DNA from: Methanosarcina sp. UBA289 | GTDB lineage: Archaea; Halobacteriota; Methanosarcinia; Methanosarcinales; Methanosarcinaceae | Direction of reading: 5' to 3' | DNA: 64,000 bases | Assembly: GCA_002496565.1 (NCBI GenBank) | Contig: DAKJ01000023.1 | Span: 1-64,000 of the forward strand | The notes under the pieces: model-generated | What the model was told of the DNA's origin: nothing | Databases searched by the model: none | What the model saw: the letters and a program-made list of their open reading frames with translations, nothing else | Part shown: piece after piece, positions 45,052-54,546 of the stretch | Position numbering within the stretch: the first letter of the stretch is position 1 | Layout: each line of letters opens with the position of its first letter | Translations under genes and position numbers: made by a program

Positions 45052-46416
45052 ATGGAAACGTATACAGGTATTCCCGAAGAATTAAAGCTTACAGTGCTTA
45101 AGAGAATAAAACCCACTGAAAATGAAAGAGAAAAACTCCTTGCAATCCAGGAAGAACTAACCTCACAGGTTAAAGCAGCAGCAGAAAAGCTCGGCATTCC
45201 TGATGTTCTCGTAAAAATGGTAGGTTCCGCTGCTAGAGGCACCTGGCTTTCAGGCACTCACGATATTGATGTTTTTATAAGCTTTCCTGAAGAAACCCCC
45301 AGGAAGGAACTTGAAACCCTGGGCATGGCAATTGCAAGAGAAGTGGCAAAACACGCCGAGCATGCCGAAGATCGCCATGCCGAACACCCTTACCTGAATA
45401 TTATATACAAAGGCTTTGATGTTGATCTTGTCCCCTGCTTTAGGGTCGCCTCGGCTTCCCAGATCAAGTCTGCAGTTGACAGGACACCTTTTCATAACGA
45501 TTTTGTCAAACCCCGCATAAAAGGGCACGAAGATGAAGTTCTGCTTTTGAAGCAGTTTATGAGGGGGGGCGGTGTCTATGGCTCGGAACTGAAAACCCAG
45601 GGCTTTTCAGGCTACCTGACCGAACTTCTGGTGATTCACTACGGTTCTTTTGAAAATACCATCTGCGCTGCCTGTTCCTGGAAGCCAGGCGAGAAAATTG
45701 ATATAATGCATCACTCGGAAATCGAGCACGAAGAACCTCTCGTAGTGGTCGATCCTACCGACCCCAAGCGGAACGTGGCAGCAGCCCTTTCACTTGACAA
45801 ATTCTGCATGTTCATAGACCACTGCCGGGAATTTCTGAAAAGTCCAGAGCTTAGATTCTTCTTCCCAGCCCCTCTCCTGCCCCTAGAAGACAGTGAAATC
45901 CTGGAAAGGCTTGAAAGCCGAAAAAGCACCCAGCTTGCAATCGTCTTCAAAACTCCAGATGTGGTAGAGGACGTACTCTACCCGCAACTTTATAAAATGG
46001 AACAGGCAGTAGCTGCCCTTCTGAAAGAATATGATTTTACAGTGATAAAAACCGGCGTCTGGTCAGGCAAAACCGAAACCGTAGTTCTGCTGGAACTTAT
46101 CTCAGGCACCCTCCCCAACGTGAAAAAGCACGTCGGCCCTCCGGTCTGGGTAAAAGTACACGCCGAGAAGTTCAAGGAAAAATATCAGGCGGCAGACGGC
46201 GTTTTCGGAGGCTATATCGAAAACGGAAAATATGTATTTGAGATCCAGCGCAAATACCCAATAGCAAAAGGGCTTCTCGAAGACCGGCTTATTAACTGCT
46301 CCCTTGGGAAACAGGTGCATCAGAGCGTGAATGAGGGATTTGAGATTATTAAGGACGCAGGGATTTGCAGATTAAAAGATCCCGATTTCAGGGTTTTTTT
46401 GAGGAAATGGATGTAA
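45052..46416 (+). CDS. cca: CCA tRNA nucleotidyltransferase (archaeal class I)
   Basis: 454 residues. It adds or repairs the 3'-CCA of tRNAs without a nucleic-acid template. The class I nucleotidyltransferase motif GSAARGTWLSGTHDIDVFIS near residue 60 holds the catalytic Asp pair (DID), with the third Asp in GFDVDLVPCFRV. The neck, body and tail regions follow (KQFMRGGGVYGSELKTQGFS is the strongly conserved central block). Length is normal. Cytoplasmic, monocistronic. Confidence 0.96.
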   Translation: METYTGIPEELKLTVLKRIKPTENEREKLLAIQEELTSQVKAAAEKLGIPDVLVKMVGSAARGTWLSGTHDIDVFISFPEETPRKELETLGMAIAREVAKHAEHAEDRHAEHPYLNIIYKGFDVDLVPCFRVASASQIKSAVDRTPFHNDFVKPRIKGHEDEVLLLKQFMRGGGVYGSELKTQGFSGYLTELLVIHYGSFENTICAACSWKPGEKIDIMHHSEIEHEEPLVVVDPTDPKRNVAAALSLDKFCMFIDHCREFLKSPELRFFFPAPLLPLEDSEILERLESRKSTQLAIVFKTPDVVEDVLYPQLYKMEQAVAALLKEYDFTVIKTGVWSGKTETVVLLELISGTLPNVKKHVGPPVWVKVHAEKFKEKYQAADGVFGGYIENGKYVFEIQRKYPIAKGLLEDRLINCSLGKQVHQSVNEGFEIIKDAGICRLKDPDFRVFLRKWM

Positions 46417-46548
46417 ACATTTTGCTATGGGAAAAAAGGTGGATTTAATTAGTCAGTTGATTAAACAAAACGGAACTTTTCCGCAAAAATTCTTTTTTAG
46501 CGGATATTAATCGTTAGTTCCAAAACTAAAAAGAAACTATTTTAAGCG

Positions 46549-49500
46549 TTGGCTTGTATAGGAATTTATGGTGTTAGGCAGTTGAGAGATCAAGAAGATA
46601 TTCACAATCAATGTCTTAGCGAAGATCCGAAAGAACGTATTGAGGCATTGAATAAATTAAGAGATAATTTCCCATCACTGCCTGATAAACAACAGGCATG
46701 GAATGATTTACGTAGACTGACCAGCGATGAAGACAGTGATGTGAGGATTGAGGCTGCCTCTGCTACTGGTTCTGTATTTTCTGATGTACTAGATAAAAAA
46801 CAGGCGTGGGATGACTTACATAAATTGACCAAAGATAAATACAGTTATGTGAGGTATAGTGCCGCCTGTGCTCTTCGTTCTGCGTTTTCTTACTTGCCAG
46901 ATAAACTGCAGGCATGGAATGACTTACATAGACTAACTAATGATCAAGACAGTTCTGTGAGGTCTGAGGCTGCCTCTGCTATTGGTTCTGTATTTTCTGA
47001 TGTGCCAGATCAAGAACAGGCATGGAATGACTTACATAAATTGACAAGTGATGAAGATTTTGACGTGAGGGTTAAAGCTGCCCTTGCTCTTTGTTCTGCC
47101 TTTTTTCAAGTGCCATATAAACAGCTAGTTTGGGACGACTTACGTAGACTGACAAATGATGAAAACAGTGATGTGAGGATTGAGGCTGCTTCTGTTATTG
47201 GTTATGTATTTTTTGACGTGCCAGATAAACAACAGGCGTGGAATGACTTAATTAAATTGACCAATGATGAAGACAGGTGGGTGAGGGGTAAAGCTGCCTC
47301 TGTTCTTGGTTCTGCGTTTCCCCACGTGCTAGATAAACAACAGGCATGGAATGACTTACATCGACTTACCAATGATGAAGATAGGGGTGTGAGGTCTGAG
47401 GCTGTCTCTGCTCTTAGTTCTGTGTTTTTTGATGTGCCAGATAAAAAACAGGCGTGGAATGACTTGCATAAATTAGCTAATGATAAAAATTGGAACGTGA
47501 GATATCAGGCTGCCTCTACTATTCGTTCTGTGTTTTTTGATGTGCCAGATAAAAAACAGGCGTGGAATGACTTACATAAACTGACCAACGATGAAGACAT
47601 GTGGGTAAGGGGTAAAGCTACCTCTGCTATTGGTTTTATATTTTCTGACGTGCTAGATAAACAACAGGCATGGAGTGATTTACATAAACTAACCACTGAT
47701 GAAGACAGGTGGGTGAGGGGTAAAGCTACCTCTGCTATTGGTTCTGTATTTTCTGATGTACCAAATAAACAACAGGCATGGAATGACTTAATTAAATTGA
47801 CCAGTGATGAAGACCGTGATGTGAGAATTGAGGCTGCCTCTGCCCTCTATGATGTATTTTCTTATGTGCCAGATAAAAAACAGGCGTGGGATGACTTACA
47901 GAAACTAACCAATGATGAAGACCGTAATGTGAAGTATAAGGCCGTCTCTGCTCTTGGTTATGTATTTTTTGACATGCCGAATAAACAACAGGCATGGAAT
48001 GATTTAATTAAATTGACCATTGATGTAGACAGTTCAGTGAAGTCTAATGTCTTCTTTGCCCTTGGTGATGTATTTTCTGATGTTCCAGATAAACAGCAGG
48101 CGTGGAATGACTTAATTAAATTGACCAGCGATGAAGACAGTGATGTGAGGATTGAGGCTACCTTTGCTATTGGTTCTGCATTTTCTTACGTGCCAGATAA
48201 AAAACAGGCGTGGAATGACTTACATAAATTGACCAATGATGGAGATTATTCTGTTAGGCGTAAAGCCGCCTCTGCTCTTCGTTCTGTATTCTCTGATGTG
48301 CCAGATAAACAACAAGCTTGGAATGACTTACATAAACTAACCAATGATGAAGACCGTAATGTGAAGTCTAATGCCATCTTTGCTCTTGGTTCTGTATTTT
48401 TTGACGTGCCAGAGAAACAACAGGCATGGAACGACTTAATTAAATTGACCAATGATGAAAACAGTGATGTGAAGTCTAGGGCCGTCTCTATTCTTCGTTC
48501 TGTATTTTTTGATGTGCCAGATAAAAAACAGGCGTGGAATGACTTACAGAAACTAACCAATGATGAAGACAGGTGGGTGAGGGGTAAAGCTGCCTCTGTT
48601 CTTGGTTCTGCGTTTCCCCACGTGCTAGATAAACAACAGGCATGGAATGACTTACATAGATTGGCCAATGATCAAGACAGTGGGGTTAGGTCTGAAGCTG
48701 CCTCTGCTCTTGGTTTTGTATATTCTTATGTGCCAGATAAAAAACAGGCGTGGAATGACTTACAGAAACTAACCAATGATGAAGACTGTAATGTGAAGTT
48801 TAGGGCTGCCTCTGCTCTTGGTTCTATTTTTTCATTACTACCAGATAAAAAACAGGCGTGGAATGACTTACATAAATTGATCAATGATAACGAAAATTTG
48901 GTGAGACGTGGAGCCGCCTCTGCTATTGGCGCTGCATTTTCCTATATACCAGACCAAGAACAGGCTTGGGAAGACTTACATAAATTGACCGGTGATCAAC
49001 ATCGTGATGTGAAGCATAGGGTCTCCTCTACTATTGGTTCTATTTTTTCGTTACTACCAGATAAGCAACAAGCATGGAATGACTTAATTAAATTGACCCG
49101 TGATGAAGACCGTGATGTTAGGTCTGAAGCTACCTTTGCTCTTGGTGATGTATTTTCTGACGTGCTAGATAAACAACATGCATGGAATGACTTACATCGA
49201 CTTACCAATGATGAAGACAGTGATGTGAGGATTGAGGCTACCTTTGCTCTCGGTTCAGTATTTTCTGACGTGCCAGATAAAAAACAGGCACGGAATGACT
49301 TACATAAATTGATCACTGATGAAGACAGTGATGTGAGAGCCTATGCAAATCACTCTCTTGGAAAAGTTTCCATATTCAAGGCTTCCCAGTCAGAGAAAGA
49401 AGAAGAGTATAAAAAGGAATTGGAAACAGCAATTGCTTTTTTTGAAAAAGCAGCACAGGAATCAAGAGGGTATAATCCAGCTCAGTTTTGTCTTCCTTTT

Positions 49501-50439
49501 TATCGCTCATTCCATTTAATAATTTTCAAAAGTCAAGAAGCAAAAGGAGAGATAGACAAATATCTGGTAGAAGCCAAAGCTGCGATTGAAGATTCTAAGA
49601 GCAAAGAAAAGCTTTTAGGAGCTGTCATAAATCTTGCAAACGCATTACAAGAAGTCCAGAATCTAGAAAATCTGGATTTAGAGACAAAAAAAGATGAGCT
49701 TAACTTTTATAGAAAATACTGTGATCGTGCAGCAGAACTGATGAGAAAAACCGAAGAAACAGCACCTTTTGCGACAATAGCTATGAGGAAAGGACTGCCT
49801 ATCCTTGATAGAAACCTAAAAGAGCTTCTCGAAGAAATTCAAAAGAAAGCAAAGGTCGCGTGCAAGGAATCGAAAGGGACTGCTACAGAAGAAATTGCAT
49901 GCACTATTAATAGAGAAATCCAAAGATGGGAAATCGGCAGTCAGGAAGAAATGGCTTTTAATCTCGAAAACCTGGTTTTCACTTTAGAAGCTAATACTCC
50001 ACATAATCCTCAAAGTAATTTTCTTCTCGACAGAATTAAACAAATTCCTGAGCAAAAAGATGTTGCAAAGCAGTGTGGCATGTTAAATTCCATAATCACA
50101 CTTATTATCAATTCTTCATTGGAACAAAAATTACAAGAGATTGGAGAAAAAGTTGATCAGATAAGCGACAAACTTGAAGAAATAACAATCTCCCTTAAAC
50201 CTGGAATTAGTGAAGAACTCATAATACATATTGGCCCCATTACTCAATGGGGTGGAATTGAATACACTATGAGCATACCTTTACAGGACATTTCTTATCC
50301 TGAGATAAAGGAGGATCTTCAAAAGATAGTTGGGAAAAAAATAGACAAATTATCCAAGATGCCTGTGGGCTTAGCTAATAAAGTCAGGGACTACTTAATC
50401 CAGAAAAAAATGTGGAGTATTCTTGATAAGCTGACCTAA
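46549..50439 (+). CDS. Giant HEAT-repeat protein with unknown C-terminal module
   Basis: 1296 residues. A 44-residue N-terminus (IYGVRQLRDQEDIHNQCLSE...) leads into 25 consecutive 36-residue HEAT-like units (consensus PDKQQAWNDLHKLTNDED-xVRxxAASALGSVFSDV, given here in pieces), which form an alpha-solenoid for protein binding. Residues 945-1296 form a separate helical region (KELETAIAFFEKAAQES; YCDRAAELMRKTEETAPF; QKLQEIGEKVDQISDKLEE coiled coil) ending in a beta-containing domain (ISEELIIHIGPITQWGGIEY). Only TTG codons are available as start and no ribosome-binding site is visible; the frame is closed by TAA one codon upstream. No signal peptide. Function unknown; repeat-based recognition in defence, signalling or assembly are all possible. 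Confidence 0.85.
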   Translation: MACIGIYGVRQLRDQEDIHNQCLSEDPKERIEALNKLRDNFPSLPDKQQAWNDLRRLTSDEDSDVRIEAASATGSVFSDVLDKKQAWDDLHKLTKDKYSYVRYSAACALRSAFSYLPDKLQAWNDLHRLTNDQDSSVRSEAASAIGSVFSDVPDQEQAWNDLHKLTSDEDFDVRVKAALALCSAFFQVPYKQLVWDDLRRLTNDENSDVRIEAASVIGYVFFDVPDKQQAWNDLIKLTNDEDRWVRGKAASVLGSAFPHVLDKQQAWNDLHRLTNDEDRGVRSEAVSALSSVFFDVPDKKQAWNDLHKLANDKNWNVRYQAASTIRSVFFDVPDKKQAWNDLHKLTNDEDMWVRGKATSAIGFIFSDVLDKQQAWSDLHKLTTDEDRWVRGKATSAIGSVFSDVPNKQQAWNDLIKLTSDEDRDVRIEAASALYDVFSYVPDKKQAWDDLQKLTNDEDRNVKYKAVSALGYVFFDMPNKQQAWNDLIKLTIDVDSSVKSNVFFALGDVFSDVPDKQQAWNDLIKLTSDEDSDVRIEATFAIGSAFSYVPDKKQAWNDLHKLTNDGDYSVRRKAASALRSVFSDVPDKQQAWNDLHKLTNDEDRNVKSNAIFALGSVFFDVPEKQQAWNDLIKLTNDENSDVKSRAVSILRSVFFDVPDKKQAWNDLQKLTNDEDRWVRGKAASVLGSAFPHVLDKQQAWNDLHRLANDQDSGVRSEAASALGFVYSYVPDKKQAWNDLQKLTNDEDCNVKFRAASALGSIFSLLPDKKQAWNDLHKLINDNENLVRRGAASAIGAAFSYIPDQEQAWEDLHKLTGDQHRDVKHRVSSTIGSIFSLLPDKQQAWNDLIKLTRDEDRDVRSEATFALGDVFSDVLDKQHAWNDLHRLTNDEDSDVRIEATFALGSVFSDVPDKKQARNDLHKLITDEDSDVRAYANHSLGKVSIFKASQSEKEEEYKKELETAIAFFEKAAQESRGYNPAQFCLPFYRSFHLIIFKSQEAKGEIDKYLVEAKAAIEDSKSKEKLLGAVINLANALQEVQNLENLDLETKKDELNFYRKYCDRAAELMRKTEETAPFATIAMRKGLPILDRNLKELLEEIQKKAKVACKESKGTATEEIACTINREIQRWEIGSQEEMAFNLENLVFTLEANTPHNPQSNFLLDRIKQIPEQKDVAKQCGMLNSIITLIINSSLEQKLQEIGEKVDQISDKLEEITISLKPGISEELIIHIGPITQWGGIEYTMSIPLQDISYPEIKEDLQKIVGKKIDKLSKMPVGLANKVRDYLIQKKMWSILDKLT
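46681..49380 (+). repeat. 25 in-phase 108-bp HEAT-coding repeats
   Basis: The block is exactly 25 x 108 bp with no insertion or deletion. Each unit starts CCAGATAAA or a variant (CTAGATAAA, CCAAATAAA). Units share the core QAWNDL and differ mainly at the NDED-x-x-V and the following residues. Units 6-7 and 18-19 share a run of about 100 identical bases, pointing to recombination between units. Confidence 0.92.
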
Positions 50440-50493
50440 ACTCTATCCTTCTAATTCTACATTAAATCCTAAAACCCGTCACTAAAATACAAC

Positions 50494-51336
50494 TCAATAA
50501 AGACTTACAAACCCTTCCATCCTTTTCTGATAATACAGATACTCCTGAGCATACCCGCAGTACTTTCCGAAATATTCCCGTCCCCAGTCTCCCATACAGC
50601 TCATATTTTTGCAGGTTTCAAAGTAACTGTCATCTATGTGGTAATGCTGGATGATCTGCCTGATATGGGTATCTACGGGAAAAGCTTCCATTTTCTCGAA
50701 AGCGAAAAGAAGCACGCAGTCGGCAACTTTTTCCCCTATGCCGCGAAGCCTCATAAGGCGTTCCCGCGCATACCTGTATTCCAGGCGGAAAAGTACGTCA
50801 AGATCCAGCTCGCCAGAAGCAACTTCCTCGGCTGCGGCTTTTATGTTCTGGGTCCTGAAGCCCAGCTTGCATTTGTCAAGCACGGCTGGATCCGCGTTTG
50901 CAAGGGCTTCAGGGTCAGGAAAACTGAAATAACCTGGTTCGAGCTCCTGCCCAAAAAATTGGCTGAGCAGGTAGATTCGTTTCTGGATTGTAGGAATGCT
51001 TGAGGCTGTTGCGAGCATATAAGAAATAAGGCACTCCCAGGGGTCCTGTCGGATCAGCCGCAGGCCGCGGTATTTTCGGATTGACCTGTCGATCAATAAG
51101 TCCCGGTTTATGCTTTCATAGATTGAAGGCAGGTTGTCGTCAAAACGGAAATAACGAGAAAGAAAACTAGGCGGAAGTTTTGAATCAACAATTAGTTGTT
51201 CATTATCCTGCAAAAGCCGTATAACCTGGTTCCCAACAACGCCTGTCCACCAGTCTCCTTCCCGCCCCCAGCGAAAAACCTGCCCGCAGTCAAGCGTATA
51301 ATTAAGGTCAAAAAGTTCCGGTTTAAGCCTGTACAT
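50494..51336 (-). CDS. ogg: 8-oxoguanine DNA glycosylase/AP lyase (Ogg1 type)
   Basis: 280-residue bifunctional glycosylase that removes 8-oxoguanine and nicks the strand. LDCGQVFRW near residue 16 is the OGG N-domain signature. The helix-hairpin-helix GPD motif reads LRGIGEKVADCVLLFAFEK, with the catalytic Lys in GEKVAD, followed by PVDTH with the catalytic Asp. The C-terminal MGDWGREYFGKYCGYAQEYLYY matches the family. Its ATG lies inside the 3' end of the ADP-kinase paralogue (14-bp overlap), so it is the last gene of a pfkC operon. Confidence 0.93.
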   Translation of the reverse strand: MYRLKPELFDLNYTLDCGQVFRWGREGDWWTGVVGNQVIRLLQDNEQLIVDSKLPPSFLSRYFRFDDNLPSIYESINRDLLIDRSIRKYRGLRLIRQDPWECLISYMLATASSIPTIQKRIYLLSQFFGQELEPGYFSFPDPEALANADPAVLDKCKLGFRTQNIKAAAEEVASGELDLDVLFRLEYRYARERLMRLRGIGEKVADCVLLFAFEKMEAFPVDTHIRQIIQHYHIDDSYFETCKNMSCMGDWGREYFGKYCGYAQEYLYYQKRMEGFVSLY

Positions 51337-52777
51337 CTAGCTCAAGCCCCCTTAGGAAAGTCCCTGCAGTTAACGTATCTCCCAGCCCGACTGTGGTTAC
51401 AGGAGACCCGGAAAGCAGTGTGGGCAGCATGCAGATGATATAGCCTTCCATGAAAGTATAAGCCCCATGCCCGAAAGTTTTCCCATTAAAAGCTTTAAGG
51501 AAAACTTCAACTTGTTTCCTTCCAAATGGGCTTTCCTGAAGCTTCGAAGACTCTTCTTTCACGAATTTCCGCCCTTCAAGCCTGCCTGAAGCTGCATACA
51601 CGCCTGCACACCGGACTCCGAACTCAAGGGCTTCAAGCTTTTCTCCAACTGTCCTCTGCACTTCGGATTCAGTTTCTAGTTCAGTTTCTGGTTGAGGTCC
51701 AGTTTCTGGTTCAGGATTCGGTTTAGGATCAAATTTAAAATCAGTTTTAAAGACAGCCAGTACAAATTCCCTGGTGTGAATCAGGAGCTTCTTGAGCCCG
51801 CGCCTTGATGCCAGCCTGAAAGCTGCATTGGATATAGCATCAGCCTTCATATGCAGAAGTCCTTCCCTCGGAACTCCATGTAGATTATAAAACATTGCAA
51901 GCTCGTCCTCGTTCATCCCAAGGCTATCGGAAAATTTTGCAAACTCCACAAAGACCGAATTCGCAATTTCTTTACTTGCAAAATGCCCGAATTCCAGATG
52001 AATCTGAAGCTTATTGTTTCTGGTTTTCCAGCTTTTTAGCTGGGAGAGAATATTATCAAGAATCGTATTATAAGTGAGGCCGTTGGGATAGTTCTCAAGC
52101 AGGAGATGAAAACCCGATATAAGTACGCCATCGATCTCGCAGGCATGTTGGAGGGCATACTTCTCAAACGCAGGATTGACAAAGAGCCTAAGATTTAAAT
52201 TGTCACAGGTCGCTATAAAGCGGTTTTCCCTCGGAACCCTTACCTCTGTCCCGTACAGGGAAAATGTTTCCCCCTCGGAAAAATCAAATACGAAATGTAT
52301 AGGTTCCTGGCTGCTGGAAAAAGCACCTTTATTTTCATCAAGCTCTTCCCTTGCGTTTTCCGTTATCTGTGAGGAGGCTTCCGGAAAATATATCGCTTTT
52401 TTTGAGAAAAGAGAGAGCTGAGTTTTTGAAGGTACTGCAACGTTCGGAATTACTCTGGAAGCGCCTAGCTGGGAAAGAGCATTTGCCATTATTCCGGCAT
52501 TTCCACCCATTCTTACGAGGGATTTTCCAAAATAGCGGTTTTTAAGGAACTCAAAAACTGACTGCTCAAAAACAAGCCACTCGGCTCCGCACCCGTTTTT
52601 CATACAATAAGCAAGCCCTGCCACAAAATCCGATTCCAAAAAGATTTCTCCGGGTGGGTTCTCGATTTTATCAAGAATTTCAGCCGCTTCGAAAGAATCC
52701 AGCAGTTCAGAAACTTCGGCCCCGCTCATCCGGTATACCGAATCGATATTGACATTATATCCGCAAAGTATGTTCAT
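51323..52777 (-). CDS. ADP-dependent sugar kinase paralogue
   Basis: 484 residues of the ADP-dependent glucokinase/phosphofructokinase family (ribokinase-like fold). It has the substrate-binding CGYNVNIDSV, RMGGNAGIMAN, and the catalytic TVGLGDTLTAGTF with Asp. It is clearly diverged from the PfkC next door, lacks about 20 N-terminal residues, and carries an insert of Pro/Glu/Thr-rich low complexity (about residues 350-372, PKPNPEPETGPQPETE) before the C-terminal part. The true substrate is unknown. It lies 65 nt after pfkC and overlaps ogg. Confidence 0.85.
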   Translation of the reverse strand: MNILCGYNVNIDSVYRMSGAEVSELLDSFEAAEILDKIENPPGEIFLESDFVAGLAYCMKNGCGAEWLVFEQSVFEFLKNRYFGKSLVRMGGNAGIMANALSQLGASRVIPNVAVPSKTQLSLFSKKAIYFPEASSQITENAREELDENKGAFSSSQEPIHFVFDFSEGETFSLYGTEVRVPRENRFIATCDNLNLRLFVNPAFEKYALQHACEIDGVLISGFHLLLENYPNGLTYNTILDNILSQLKSWKTRNNKLQIHLEFGHFASKEIANSVFVEFAKFSDSLGMNEDELAMFYNLHGVPREGLLHMKADAISNAAFRLASRRGLKKLLIHTREFVLAVFKTDFKFDPKPNPEPETGPQPETELETESEVQRTVGEKLEALEFGVRCAGVYAASGRLEGRKFVKEESSKLQESPFGRKQVEVFLKAFNGKTFGHGAYTFMEGYIICMLPTLLSGSPVTTVGLGDTLTAGTFLRGLELDVQA

Positions 52778-52842
52778 CTAACCAGTTCCTGTATCCATGA
52801 AATAGGGGGCGATGGGAGGCTTCAGATTAAATGAAATAAAAT

Positions 52843-54318
52843 TTATTTTCCCGCCTGCCTCTGCTTTATTCTTGCAAGCATGGCTGCAAAAGCTCCTGCC
52901 GAGATTGCATCGCCTATCCCGACAGTTGCTTTGGGCTTGTCTACCACCTTGGAAGGGATTAAAACCGCATCATGGTCAGGCCCGTAGAGATATCCGTACT
53001 CGAACTCTTCAGAAGTACAGAGTTTCTTCCCTACACAGTAAAGCTTGAAGTTCTCAAGATCTTCAAGGCCTTTACTTGAAACCGGAACTTCCAGCCCTGC
53101 TTCTGCGTCCTCAAGGTTCTCAATTTTTCCTTTAAGGGCTTTGGCTCCGGCCAGGGTTGAAGAAAAGAGCAGGGCATCCCTGTGTTCTTTAAGCGTAAGA
53201 GGATGGCCTTTGGCAAGGATACATATGTAAAAACCAAGAGAATGCACGTGGACTCTTTCAAGAGATAGATCCTTTAAAAGCTGGACAGCTCCCTGGTAAA
53301 GTGAAGTTATCCCGGTTTCTTCTTTTCTTATCACGGAATAAGAGAGTTCTTCATGCCCCAGGACGTTGAGAGCATTTGCCACTTCCACAGTATCAAGGCC
53401 AAGGGAATGAACACGTTTGGCAACAATTTCTGTCAGGATAGCTTTTCTTATTACTCGGTTCTGAATTGATGTTAGCTCTACATGGATGCGGAGTTCAGGA
53501 TTTAAAGCCTTGAGTTTCTCAATAGCTTTCACGGAATGAGAAACATAGTCCTTATAAGTAGACCCATCCTCGTACTGCTCTTTTATCATCTGGTAACCTG
53601 AAAGCATTGCTCCATCAATCGGAAAAATTGAGTCCAGATGCTCATAGATTTCCCTGTCCATATCCAAGCGTATCCATTTCGGGCGGGAGGAGATTATAAG
53701 GCGGTTATCTCTTGGCACCTGGAAGTTGCTTCCACCGCAGTTTATTTCCAGGCCTTTGGAATACTCAAAGATCCAGTTAACTTTGGACTCGGTTCCGGGT
53801 TTAAAGGCTTCTCGCGGGGGCTTAAGCACGACCTTTCCGTCTTCTACCTTAGGATGTAGAAGATTGTCATAATCCACGAAATACTCTGCCTGTTCTTCGG
53901 AAAGCCAGGGAATATACGCCACCACTTTTTTTATCCCTAGGCGAGCAAGAAGATTAGAAATTATTCCTGCCTGGCCGCCCATGCGTGCATAATCAAACCC
54001 CAGGTGCTCTTTCAGCCATTCATGAATATCTGAGGTATGGGTAGGAATTTCAGCGGCTTTTCCCTCTCGCATGGAAATCATCAGGCGAGCCATGAAATCC
54101 AGAGGATCTTTAATTTCTCTTGGATATGTCTCAATTCTTTCCTGAATCTCAGCCTCATTAAAAAGCCCTATAAGCCTAGATAGTTCTTTATCTGTAAGGT
54201 GTTTGATGGCGTCTATATTACTGTTGTAAGCTACAAACATACCTTCCAGATAAGGAAGGGCCTTTTTGGAATTGTAAAAAGCATCTTTGTGGCGCTGTTC
54301 CCATTCTTGTATATCCAC
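52843..54318 (-). CDS. pfkC: ADP-dependent phosphofructokinase
   Basis: 491 residues. It phosphorylates fructose 6-phosphate with ADP as donor in the modified archaeal glycolysis used for glycogen breakdown. Family features: VAYNSNIDAIKH near 30, RMGGQAGIISNLLARLG, the HVELTSIQNR segment and the catalytic TVGIGDAISAGAFAAML with the Asp base. Length is normal. An enzyme of this type is known from Methanosarcina. First gene of the unit pfkC - paralogue - ogg. Cytoplasmic. Confidence 0.95.
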   Translation of the reverse strand: MDIQEWEQRHKDAFYNSKKALPYLEGMFVAYNSNIDAIKHLTDKELSRLIGLFNEAEIQERIETYPREIKDPLDFMARLMISMREGKAAEIPTHTSDIHEWLKEHLGFDYARMGGQAGIISNLLARLGIKKVVAYIPWLSEEQAEYFVDYDNLLHPKVEDGKVVLKPPREAFKPGTESKVNWIFEYSKGLEINCGGSNFQVPRDNRLIISSRPKWIRLDMDREIYEHLDSIFPIDGAMLSGYQMIKEQYEDGSTYKDYVSHSVKAIEKLKALNPELRIHVELTSIQNRVIRKAILTEIVAKRVHSLGLDTVEVANALNVLGHEELSYSVIRKEETGITSLYQGAVQLLKDLSLERVHVHSLGFYICILAKGHPLTLKEHRDALLFSSTLAGAKALKGKIENLEDAEAGLEVPVSSKGLEDLENFKLYCVGKKLCTSEEFEYGYLYGPDHDAVLIPSKVVDKPKATVGIGDAISAGAFAAMLARIKQRQAGK

Positions 54319-54546
54319 TCAATAAACCCCCTGAAAATATAGACCTGAACCTGAATTAATTTTCAGGAATTCAGGGAAACCAGGATTTTTTCCTTAAGTG
54401 ATCTTGCTGATATTTTGAATTAATCTTGCTTACATTACTAGTTCCTTCTACCCGTTTTTTCAATTATGTCGTTTTTCAGTTATGTATTACAGTAAGTCAT
54501 AGCATTAGGTCTGTATTCAATACCGCATTAAGCTATGTACTCAGTG

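Noticed and set aside
46681..49380. Regular 108-bp repeats as a possible CRISPR array
   Set aside because: The whole block is coding with amino acid conservation, no unique spacers, and units are contiguous.
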